A DNA stretch of 18,427 bases from DATBFX01 sp036558305 (GTDB lineage Bacteria; Chloroflexota; Chloroflexia; Thermomicrobiales; UBA6265), in the NCBI GenBank assembly GCA_036558305.1, contig DATBFX010000494.1, positions 1 through 18,427 of the forward strand. The letters are read 5' to 3'. A program made the position numbers and the translations under genes. Positions 1 through 5,487 of the stretch are shown here, one piece after another (position 1 is the first letter of the stretch; every line of letters begins with the position of its first letter). Below the pieces are notes generated by a model that made no database searches, was not told the DNA's origin, and worked only from the letters and a program-made list of their open reading frames with translations.

Positions 1-42
1 GGGAGACGGAGGGGGGCGCGTTCACCCCCCAGGATTGGGGGG

Positions 43-102
43 CCGGGGGGGCCGAAGCCGGGGGGGCCGAAGCCGGGGGGGCCGAAGCCGGGGGGGCCGA
101 AG
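43..102. repeat. Four 15-bp tandem units with G7 runs
   Basis: Four perfect copies of a 15-bp unit (two C, seven G, then CCGAAG) lie head to tail at 43-57, 58-72, 73-87 and 88-102. The last unit runs straight into the ribosome binding site AAAGGAGA at 103-110 of the acetyltransferase gene. The four G7 runs are spaced by 8 nt, a geometry that could form a G-quadruplex in the coding strand or in mRNA; the interleaved CC dinucleotides could compete by hairpin pairing. The unit length keeps a reading frame open (GGRSR repeats) but no ribosome binding site supports translation there. Confidence 0.9.
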
Positions 103-121
103 AAAGGAGAGTTGTCGCGGG

Positions 122-736
122 ATGCCGGCGTATTTCGAAGTCGACACCATCTCGCTGCCCGACGAATTGCGGAGCGAGCGGTTGGTGCTGCGGCCGTACC
201 GGGCGGGGGATGCGGAGGCGCTGTTCGCGGCGGTCGAGGAGTCGCGGGCGCGGTTGCGGCCGTGGCTGGATTGGGTGGACGAGTTCGAGACGCCGGACCA
301 TGCGCGCTACTACGTGGCGGGGGCGGCGCACGATTGGGCGCGGCGGCGGGAGTTGTTTTTCGGGTTGTTCGACGGTGACGGTCGCTACCTTGGGAACGCG
401 GGGTTGCACAACGTCGATTGGTCGCTGCGGTCGTTCGAGATCGGTTACTGGTTGCGGGACGGGGCGGAGGGGCAGGGGTACGCGCAGGAGGCGGTGCGGC
501 GCTTGACCCGGTTCGCGTTCGAGGAGTTGGCGGCGAACCGGGTGGAGATCCGGTGCGACCCGCGGAACGCGCGGAGCCGGCGGGTGGCGGAGCGGGTGGG
601 GTTCGTCTACGAGGGGTGCCTGCGGAACAGCCGGCAGGACCCGGCGGGAAGACCGCGGGACACGTTGGTGTATGCGTTGGTGCCGGGGGACGAGACGGAC
701 AGACGGACAGACGGACAGACGGAGGAGAGTCGTTAG
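122..736 (+). CDS. GNAT family N-acetyltransferase (RimJ/RimL type)
   Basis: This 204-residue protein is a GNAT acetyltransferase that would transfer an acetyl group from acetyl-CoA to an amine; the substrate is unknown. The N-terminal strand LRSERLVLRPYRAGDAEAL (residues 16-34) is typical of the RimJ/RimL branch, and the acetyl-CoA pyrophosphate loop is seen around RDGAEGQGYAQEA (residues 112-124), followed by the late AERVGF helix-strand. The ATG at 122 was chosen because AAAGGAGA lies 11 nt upstream; the frame is open back to 35 but only through the 15-bp repeats. The last 16 residues (GDETDRRTDGQTEESR) are not part of the domain: they are translated from the foldback repeat at 692-810, whose conserved core supplies the TAG stop. 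The gene converges on the SDR gene. Confidence 0.9.
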   Translation: MPAYFEVDTISLPDELRSERLVLRPYRAGDAEALFAAVEESRARLRPWLDWVDEFETPDHARYYVAGAAHDWARRRELFFGLFDGDGRYLGNAGLHNVDWSLRSFEIGYWLRDGAEGQGYAQEAVRRLTRFAFEELAANRVEIRCDPRNARSRRVAERVGFVYEGCLRNSRQDPAGRPRDTLVYALVPGDETDRRTDGQTEESR

Positions 737-810
737 TCGTCAGTCGTCAGGACGGCGAAGACAACGCGGCCTTCGCCGTCCGTCTGTCCGTCTGTCCGTC
801 CGTCCGTCTC
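692..810. repeat. Foldback element copy 1, 31-bp inverted ends
   Basis: A 119-bp element sits between two convergent genes. Its left end (692-722) is made of the 8-bp unit AGACGGAC, and its right end (780-810) is the reverse complement with 30 of 31 positions matching. Inside, a 24-mer at 727-750 (starts GAGTCG, ends GTCGTCAG) recurs in opposite orientation in copy 2 with one mismatch. The remaining core is a perfect 10-bp hairpin at 751-780. The 24-mer holds the TAG stop of the acetyltransferase, and the right end overlaps the TGA stop of the SDR gene (809-811). No coding capacity is seen, so if mobile it must be moved in trans. Confidence 0.8.
751..780. terminator. Terminator-like hairpin in foldback element 1
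   Basis: GACGGCGAAG at 751-760 pairs perfectly with CTTCGCCGTC at 771-780 around a 10-nt loop. It lies between the stop codons of two convergent genes and inside the longer 692-810 foldback, so transcripts from either side would form a very long stem. There is no U-tract, so a classical intrinsic terminator is not shown; the role as a bidirectional terminator or 3'-end protector is inferred from position and pairing. Confidence 0.45.
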
Positions 811-1582
811 AGAATTCGGGCAGATACGAATCGTGCGCGCCGTCGACCAGCAGGGTTTGGCCGGTGGTGAATTCGGTTTCGGGGAGGCAGAAGAAGCGGA
901 CGGCGGCGGCGATGTCGTCAGCGCGGCCGACGCGGCCGAAGGGGATCTTTTTGGCGGCGGTTTCCCACCAGGGGGCGGGGGTGATACCGGGGCGTTCGGC
1001 GATGTTGCCGGGGGCGACGCAGTTGACGGTGATGCCGTGGGGGCCGAGTTCGAAGGCCATGTTGCGGGTCATCGCTTCGACGGCGGCTTTGGCGCTGTCG
1101 TAGACGGCGGCGTCGCGGTGGCAGGCGCGGGCGCCGATGGTGGAGATGTTGACGATGCGGCCGCGGAGTTGGTTGGCGATCATGTGTTTGGCGGCGTGCT
1201 GGGCGAGGACGTAGGGGGAGCGGTAGTTGACGTTGACCTGTTCGTCCCACTCGTCGTCGGTGACGTCCCAGAAGTTGCCGCGGATGCTCATGCCAGCGTT
1301 GTTGACGAGGAGGTCGAGCCGGGCGACGCGGGCGAGGGTCTCCTCGGCCAGGCGGTGGGCCTCGGCGACGCGGGCGAGGTCGGCGGTGATGCCGAAGGAC
1401 TCGACACCGAGGGCGCGGATCACCCGAACCGAGGCGTCGACCGCGTCCTGTTCGCGGCCGGAGACGACGATGGCGGCGCCATCGCGCGCCAGCCACTCGG
1501 CGATGGTGCGGCCGAGACCGCGGGTGCTACCGGTGACGAGGGCGGTTTTGCCGGCGAGGCGGCCGGTCGGGTCACTCGACAT
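809..1582 (-). CDS. SDR family NAD(P)-dependent oxidoreductase
   Basis: A classical short-chain dehydrogenase/reductase of 257 residues. The cofactor loop TGSTRGLG is at residues 17-24, NNAG at 94-97, the catalytic Ser is S147 in NIST, and the YxxxK pair is Y161 and K165. These show an intact Rossmann-fold oxidoreductase of the FabG/glucose-dehydrogenase-like group; substrate and NADH/NADPH choice cannot be read with confidence. The start at 1582 is preferred because GGAG lies 6 nt upstream; an in-frame ATG at 1594 would add four residues. The gene starts inside the 3' end of the Uma2 gene (overlap 11 nt), so the two are probably co-transcribed and coupled. Its TGA stop touches foldback element 1. 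Confidence 0.92.
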   Translation of the reverse strand: MSSDPTGRLAGKTALVTGSTRGLGRTIAEWLARDGAAIVVSGREQDAVDASVRVIRALGVESFGITADLARVAEAHRLAEETLARVARLDLLVNNAGMSIRGNFWDVTDDEWDEQVNVNYRSPYVLAQHAAKHMIANQLRGRIVNISTIGARACHRDAAVYDSAKAAVEAMTRNMAFELGPHGITVNCVAPGNIAERPGITPAPWWETAAKKIPFGRVGRADDIAAAVRFFCLPETEFTTGQTLLVDGAHDSYLPEF

Positions 1583-2171
1583 CGTCTGCTCCATCGGACA
1601 TCCAATCGGGGAGGGCGAAGAGCCCCTTGGGATCGACTTCGAATCCGGGTAGCACCTCGGAGCGGACGATGCCGTCGTCCGAGGCGAGCGGGACGTAGAG
1701 ACCGTCGCGCAGGACCTGGACGGTGATGGTCTCGGCCTCGGGGTCGACGATCCAGTACCCGCGGACGCCGAAGGTGGCGTAGAGGGCGGCCTTCTTGATG
1801 AAGTCGTGGCCGCGATTGAAGGGGGAGAGGATTTCGATGAGGAGATCGGGGGCGCCGTCGATGAGCTTGTATGCGCCTCGTCTCAACAGATGAAGCCGCT
1901 CACGGCTGAGGAAGATGATGTCTGGCTGGACGGTGTTCCGGGGATCGAAGCGCACGTCGAGCGGAGCATAGGCGATCACCCCGAGTTGCCGGCCCAGGAC
2001 CCAATCGCTGAGGAGGCGTACCAGCATCAGGGATCCGAACTGGTGAAAGAAGCTCGGACTCGGCAATTCGAAAACCTCCCCTCCGATCAGTTCGTAGCGT
2101 TTGCCGTCGTCGGGCAGGGCGACGAGGTCGTCGTACGTCAGTGGGCGATCGAGCGGTGCGGTCAGGACCAT
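1572..2171 (-). CDS. Uma2 family endonuclease (DUF820)
   Basis: A 199-residue protein of the Uma2/DUF820 family, a PD-(D/E)XK-fold putative restriction-like endonuclease common in Cyanobacteria and Chloroflexota. Visible family marks are GKRYELIGGEVF (residues 23-34), the QPDI aspartate D84, LLIEILSP with E113, a following lysine at 126-127, and the closing YATFGVRGYWIVDP segment (131-144). The full length and all core acidic residues are present, so it looks intact. The ATG is preceded by GAGGAGG with 7-nt spacing. Its end overlaps the start of the SDR gene. The family is usually found in many copies per genome, and its biological role is not established. Confidence 0.92.
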   Translation of the reverse strand: MVLTAPLDRPLTYDDLVALPDDGKRYELIGGEVFELPSPSFFHQFGSLMLVRLLSDWVLGRQLGVIAYAPLDVRFDPRNTVQPDIIFLSRERLHLLRRGAYKLIDGAPDLLIEILSPFNRGHDFIKKAALYATFGVRGYWIVDPEAETITVQVLRDGLYVPLASDDGIVRSEVLPGFEVDPKGLFALPDWMSDGADDVE

Positions 2172-2182
2172 CGGGGAACCTC

Positions 2183-2207
2183 CTCGTCTGTGACGAGCGG
2201 GATTGTA
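2183..2207 (-). promoter_or_regulatory. Possible -10 box and 5' hairpin of the Uma2 gene
   Basis: On the minus strand TACAAT (2207-2202) could be a -10 box, though no good -35 is seen. A transcript from it would begin with CTCGTC-ACA-GACGAG (2197-2183), a perfect 6-bp hairpin whose second arm abuts the GAGGAGG ribosome binding site. The hairpin could partly mask translation initiation; this is inference from sequence only. Confidence 0.3.
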
Positions 2208-2234
2208 GCAGCGCGCGTGTTCGAGTCCGCCTCT

Positions 2235-2263
2235 TGACGGCGGGTATGGCGGTCCCTAGAATG
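2235..2263 (+). promoter_or_regulatory. Sigma-70-type promoter TTGACG-N17-TAGAAT
   Basis: TTGACG at 2235-2240 and TAGAAT at 2258-2263 are separated by exactly 17 nt, the best vegetative promoter match in the window. It points right, divergent from the Uma2 gene. A start near 2270 would give a leader of about 510 nt before the RNHCP gene, or a separate small transcript. Confidence 0.5.
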
Positions 2264-2373
2264 CGGCGGGTGCCGGTGGCACGTCGCCGCCGGGCGCACC
2301 ATTTTTGCGATGCGGCTCCCCGCCGTATCCGCAGTTCTGGCGGGCCGGACGGCCGCCAGCGAAGGAGGCGTGC

Positions 2374-2424
2374 ATGCACCAGCCGACCGTCATTCTTGAC
2401 CGCGCCGTGGCGCAGGACGGTTAG
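2374..2424 (+). CDS. Possible 16-residue leader peptide
   Basis: An ATG at 2374 is preceded by AAGGAGG (2362-2368, 5-nt spacing), one of the better ribosome binding sites here. The frame reads MHQPTVILDRAVAQDG and stops at TAG 2422-2424. It lies about 100 nt downstream of the promoter at 2235-2263. It may be a leader peptide, a small protein, or the 5' end of a decayed gene: a frame offset by one base stays open for 28 codons after the stop. No family is recognised. Confidence 0.25.
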   Translation: MHQPTVILDRAVAQDG

Positions 2425-2783
2425 GCTCGGGCTGCGGTTCGCGCTTCCTGATTCCTTCGGTCCCCGTCGGCGCGGATGATCCGGTCCGGGTAGCGCACCC
2501 GGAGGGCTGATCGTTCGCGCGATCGCGGGGCAGGTTCCTTTCCTTTTCCCAGCCCAGTCTTGCCGCCTCGCCGCGGTGTGAGGTCGTTGTGGCGTTCCCG
2601 CCGTGCGGGAGGCGCCGGAGCGTGGCGTTGCCGTGCCCGGCGCACCGGCGTTTGGTGTTCGTGGCGAATCGTTCCCGATGGGGGACGCTAGAGAGTAGGG
2701 CCCGATGATCCTTGTGACGATCCAGTGCAGCAGCACGCATCACCTCGACCATTGCCGTTTCATGCTGTCTGGAGGGGATTCCC
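2425..2783. other. Gene-free stretch with several hairpins
   Basis: No convincing gene is seen on either strand. Long minus-strand frames exist but lack recognisable domains and ribosome binding sites. Three hairpins stand out: CCGGGT/ACCCGG (2486-2502, 5-nt loop), GATCG/CGATC (2509-2524, 6-nt loop), and a longer one at 2591-2616 with core TCCCGC-CGT-GCGGGA extended by GGCG/CGCC around a bulge. With the promoter upstream this could be a structured untranslated leader or an RNA gene; no known riboswitch class was recognised. Confidence 0.35.
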
Positions 2784-3275
2784 TTGCCTCGCATCCGATA
2801 CGAGGACGTCCAGGATTCTTACGATGTTGATGATTGCGACAACATCCAATCGCGCCGCGCCCCGAGGTGGTCGCGCCGGTGGGACGCCGAGCTGTCGCCA
2901 CGGCCGAAGCGGCGACCGGCCGACGGCAGCGAATCGTTCAAGTGCGGTCATTGCAAGGCGTTCATCGGACCGACGGTGTCCGGTGGGCGGCACCGCAACC
3001 ACTGTCCGCTCTGCCTGTACTCGCGGCACGTGGACGACCGGCAACCGGGGGATCGGGCGAGTCGGTGCCGCTCGCTGATGGCGCCGATCGGCACGTTCCA
3101 CCGACCGAAGGGGGAGCAGGTCGTGCTCCACCGCTGCCTCGGCTGCGGCGTCGAGCGGTACAACCGCGTCGCGGCCGACGACAACCCGCTGACGTGCCTG
3201 CGCCTGCCGCTCGTGCCGCCGCGCAGCGCCCGCGGTGAGCCGGTGGTGGTCGGCGAGGAGGAGGCGATCGCCTAA
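2784..3275 (+). CDS. RNHCP domain-containing zinc protein
   Basis: A 163-residue protein carrying the RNHCP domain (a small family of unknown function named after its motif). The motif is residues 71-75. Probable zinc ligands are C54 and C57 (CGHC), H73, C74 and C77 in RNHCPLC, C95, and a second pair C118/C121 (CLGC). The flanking SRHVD, QPGDRAS and MAPIG segments match the family pattern. The first 50 residues are an acidic then basic, probably disordered extension. It starts with TTG at 2784, chosen because GGAGGGG at 2771-2777 is 6 nt upstream and no in-frame ATG fits. Nucleic-acid binding is plausible for the zinc fold but not shown. The stop is followed one base later by foldback element 2. 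Confidence 0.88.
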   Translation: MPRIRYEDVQDSYDVDDCDNIQSRRAPRWSRRWDAELSPRPKRRPADGSESFKCGHCKAFIGPTVSGGRHRNHCPLCLYSRHVDDRQPGDRASRCRSLMAPIGTFHRPKGEQVVLHRCLGCGVERYNRVAADDNPLTCLRLPLVPPRSARGEPVVVGEEEAIA

Positions 3276-3276
3276 C

Positions 3277-3393
3277 GAGGGGGACAGGTGGCAGGGGGAC
3301 AGAAGAAGAGAGGACTGAGGGCCGAGTCTGCTGACGACTGACGACTAGCGACTCGTTCCTGTCCCCCTGTCCCCCTGCCCCCCTGTCCCCCTC
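3277..3393. repeat. Foldback element copy 2, 26-27-bp inverted ends
   Basis: A 117-bp element between two convergent genes. The left end (3277-3302) and the right end (3367-3393) are inverted copies built from GGGGGACAG-type units, differing by one substitution and one inserted G; the right arm carries one further unit inward (from 3358). The core holds the same 24-mer as copy 1 in reverse orientation (3331-3354, 23 of 24 identical). A further CGAGTC/GACTCG pair (3323-3328 with 3350-3355) folds the core. The end sequence is unrelated to that of copy 1, although both copies pair with themselves. The minus-strand MBL gene reads into it and stops at the TAG within the 24-mer. Confidence 0.8.
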
Positions 3394-4334
3394 TTCGTCA
3401 GGTAGCGCGTCAGCCCTAACGCCGCCATATAGGAGGGGGTGGACCATTCGAGGTTGGTGAGGAGGTCGGGGGGGACGGGGCCGATGCCGGCGGACATGTG
3501 GGCGTGGAGGCGGGCGGTGAGAGTGGGTTGGTCGCCGCCTTCGGCGAGGGTCTGCTCGGCGATGGCCAGGAAGGCGTCGAGGTCGGGGAGGAGGCGGTCG
3601 AGGTGGGTGGGGGCGTCGTCGACGGCGCCGAAGTGGGTGAGGTAGAGACGGCGGGCGCGGAGGGCGCGGATGCGGTCGACGCTGGTGCGCCAGGCGTCGG
3701 GGTCGAGGTCGGGCGGGGGGGTGGGGGGGCAGACGTAGCCGGTGCCGGGCATGCGGATGCCGCCGACGTCGCCGGTGAAGGCGGCGCCGGCTTCGGCGTC
3801 GGCGTAGGTGACGTGGTGGGAGGCGTGACCGGGGGTGAAAAGGACGCGGAGGCGGCGGCCGGCGACCCGGAGTTCTTCGCCGTCGGCCAGCGGGACGACC
3901 TGGGCGGCGGCGATGGGGGCGACTTCGCCCCAGAGCGGTTCCATCTGGTCCCCGTAGATGCGGGTGGCGCTGGCGAGGAGTTTGGCGGGGTCGACCAGGT
4001 GGGGGGCGCCGGCGGGGTGGACGTAGACGTTGGCGGCGGGGAGGTCGCGGGCGAGCGGGCCGGCGGCGCCGGCGTGGTCGAGGTGGATGTGGGTGACGAG
4101 GAGGTGGGTGAGGCCGGCGGGGTCGAAACCGGCGGCGCGGATACCGTCGCGCAGGGTGAGGAGGGTCGAGCTGGGGCCGGTTTCGATCAGGGCGAGGTCG
4201 CCATCGCCGGCCAGGAGGTAGGCGGCGACGACGCCGCGTCGCCCCTGAAACCCGAGGTCGAGCAGCCAGACGCCGTCGTCGACCTGGGTCGCGACGTCCT
4301 CGGGTAGCCAGGTCCAGCGGCCGTCGGCGGTCAT
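3345..4334 (-). CDS. MBL-fold metallo-hydrolase
   Basis: A 329-residue metallo-beta-lactamase-fold hydrolase with a complete dinuclear metal site: HIHLDH gives H82, H84, D86 and H87, then H170 in TPGHASHH, D189 in FTGDVGG and H234 in YLTHFG. A C-terminal helical region of about 90 residues resembles the glyoxalase II-like/RNase Z-like hydrolases that act on thioesters or lactones; the substrate cannot be told. The ATG at 4334 is preceded by GAGGAGGGAG. The final 15 residues (RGTGGQGDRGTGTSR) come from foldback element 2, which also supplies the stop. The frame is open far upstream of 4334 only as a GC-rich shadow of the toxin-antitoxin genes. Confidence 0.92.
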   Translation of the reverse strand: MTADGRWTWLPEDVATQVDDGVWLLDLGFQGRRGVVAAYLLAGDGDLALIETGPSSTLLTLRDGIRAAGFDPAGLTHLLVTHIHLDHAGAAGPLARDLPAANVYVHPAGAPHLVDPAKLLASATRIYGDQMEPLWGEVAPIAAAQVVPLADGEELRVAGRRLRVLFTPGHASHHVTYADAEAGAAFTGDVGGIRMPGTGYVCPPTPPPDLDPDAWRTSVDRIRALRARRLYLTHFGAVDDAPTHLDRLLPDLDAFLAIAEQTLAEGGDQPTLTARLHAHMSAGIGPVPPDLLTNLEWSTPSYMAALGLTRYLTKRGTGGQGDRGTGTSR

Positions 4335-4451
4335 GCTCCCTCCTCTCCGGCATCGTCGCCCGCGAGGATACCGCAGATGGAGCCCGCAATCCCGGTCAAG
4401 ATTGGTCCGAAATGCTCCCCCGTCCCTATCGCGGACCAGACTGCCCGCTTC

Positions 4452-4457
4452 TATAAT
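4452..4457 (+). promoter_or_regulatory. Candidate -10 box (TATAAT) of the toxin-antitoxin operon
   Basis: A perfect TATAAT lies 132 nt before the antitoxin start, in the locally AT-rich part of the divergent gap between the MBL gene and the antitoxin. No good -35 is found at 16-18 nt. Just downstream, ACCGG-TCCGG-CCGGT (4471-4485) is an inverted repeat of the kind autoregulating antitoxins bind, and a related ACCGGTGG recurs at 4558-4565. Operator function is inferred. Confidence 0.35.
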
Positions 4458-4589
4458 GCGGATATCATTAACCGGTCCGGCCGGTGGATCGTGTTGTCGC
4501 GCGCTACCATGAACTGGGGATGGTGGCCTGGGGCGCGGATCGCAGTCGTCACGCCGGACCGGTGGTGATCGCGCGAAGGGGTGGGAAGC

Positions 4590-4901
4590 GTGGAAGGGGA
4601 GGCGTTGGTTACCGTGGCCGAGGCGGCGCGCCGGCTTCAACGGTCGACGGAGCAGGTGCGGCGCTACCTGCGGGAGAAACGGCTGACCGGGCGGCGGATC
4701 GGCGGTCAATGGTTCATCGACGAGGCGGCGCTGGAGGCGTTCCAGCAGGAGATGCGGGAGGAGCGCGGCTTCCTCGACCGGATCAAGCCGGCGACGACGC
4801 TCGATCCGCTGGCGGCGGTGATCGGGATCGGGCACGGCGGCGGCAGCAACATCGCCGAAGGCAAGGAGGCCTACCGGCGGGCATTCTGGTGGAGGCGTTA
4901 G
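4590..4901 (+). CDS. Helix-turn-helix (excisionase-type) antitoxin
   Basis: A protein of about 103 residues. The N-terminal half is a MerR/excisionase-like winged helix-turn-helix (LVTVAEAARRLQRSTEQVRR, then RRIGGQWFIDEAALEAF), the DNA-binding part. The C-terminal tail (IKPATTLDPLAAVIGIG and on) is linker-like and would bind and cover the toxin. Its TAG stop is immediately followed by the ATG of a PIN-domain gene, the usual antitoxin-toxin order, so it is read as the antitoxin and autorepressor. The start is uncertain: GTG 4590 has AAGGGG 8 nt upstream; GTG 4581 has almost no spacing to that site; TTG 4605 would also keep the domain. Confidence 0.75.
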   Translation: MEGEALVTVAEAARRLQRSTEQVRRYLREKRLTGRRIGGQWFIDEAALEAFQQEMREERGFLDRIKPATTLDPLAAVIGIGHGGGSNIAEGKEAYRRAFWWRR

Positions 4902-5369
4902 ATGGAGACCGACCAGCAGACCGGTCCGGGCCGCAAGCGGGGGAGGCGCGAGCGGACAGGTGGGGCGAAGTTGGACCCCGGGTCTCCGGTCGCGTTCGTC
5001 GATTCGTCGGCGATCGTCGCGCTTGTCGACCGCGACGACAGGACGCACGCGGCGGCGGTCGAGGCGTATCGCTCGCTGGTCGGTTCGGGCTATCGGCTGT
5101 TCACGACAAACCACGTCGTCGTCGAGGTCTACGACTTGCTGTACGCGGGGATCGGGCCGGAGGTTGCCCGGCGCTGGTTGCACGAGCACCGGTTGGCGAT
5201 CTACACGACGGACGAGGACGACGAAGAGAAGGCCCGCGCGATGGTGACCGGTGGAAGCGCCGACCGTCCGATGACGCTGACCGACGCGATCAGCATCGTG
5301 GTGATGGAACGCCTCGGTGTCGCCGACGCCTTCGCGGTCGATCCGCATTTTTTGGCGGCGCTGGCGTGA
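4902..5369 (+). CDS. PIN-domain toxin (VapC-like ribonuclease)
   Basis: A 155-residue PIN-domain protein with all four acidic metal ligands: D34 in VDSSA, E75 in VVVEVYDLL, D128 in LTDAISI and D147 in FAVDPHF. Intact PIN toxins are Mg-dependent ribonucleases that cut tRNA or rRNA and are neutralised by the upstream antitoxin. The ATG abuts the antitoxin stop, with GGAGG at 4891-4895 inside the antitoxin's last codons, so translation is coupled. Residues 1-28 form an unusual basic extension before the first strand; a TTG at 4971 would remove most of it but is less well supported. The stop lies one base before foldback element 3. Confidence 0.85.
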   Translation: METDQQTGPGRKRGRRERTGGAKLDPGSPVAFVDSSAIVALVDRDDRTHAAAVEAYRSLVGSGYRLFTTNHVVVEVYDLLYAGIGPEVARRWLHEHRLAIYTTDEDDEEKARAMVTGGSADRPMTLTDAISIVVMERLGVADAFAVDPHFLAALA

Positions 5370-5370
5370 C

Positions 5371-5477
5371 GAAGGCGGCAAGGCGGCAAGGCGGCAAGGC
5401 GGCAAGGGAAGCGATGGAGAGGACATATCGTCCGTCTCCTCAGCTTTTCCCGTCCGCGTTACCGCCTTGCCGCCTCC
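5371..5477. repeat. Foldback element copy 3, 24-bp inverted ends
   Basis: A 107-bp element between two rightward genes. The left end is four copies of AAGGCGGC (5372-5403); positions 5371-5394 match the reverse complement of 5454-5477 at 21 of 24. The core contains a different hairpin from copies 1 and 2: GGAGAGGAC at 5416-5424 with GTCC and TCTCC at 5430-5439, one bulged G. The internal 24-mer of copies 1 and 2 is absent, so this is either a more diverged member or an independent structure of the same architecture. The right end occupies the place where the ribosome binding site of the next gene should be. Confidence 0.65.
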
Positions 5478-5487
5478 AGGCGCCGCA

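Noticed and set aside
35..121. N-terminal GGRSR-repeat extension of the acetyltransferase
   Set aside because: The frame is open only because the repeat unit is 15 bp; the start would be TTG without a ribosome binding site, while ATG 122 has a strong one.
692..810. CRISPR-like repeat array
   Set aside because: Units are 8 bp with no unique spacers, and the second block is the reverse complement of the first; no cas genes are present.
2390..2794. Minus-strand 134-codon frame in the gene-free region
   Set aside because: No recognisable domain, no good ribosome binding site, and amino acid composition like shadow frames.
4484..4590. A GTG-initiated frame reading VARYHELGMVAWGADRS upstream of the antitoxin
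   Set aside because: It looks protein-like for about 30 residues but has no ribosome binding site and continues only as a shadow of the antitoxin gene.
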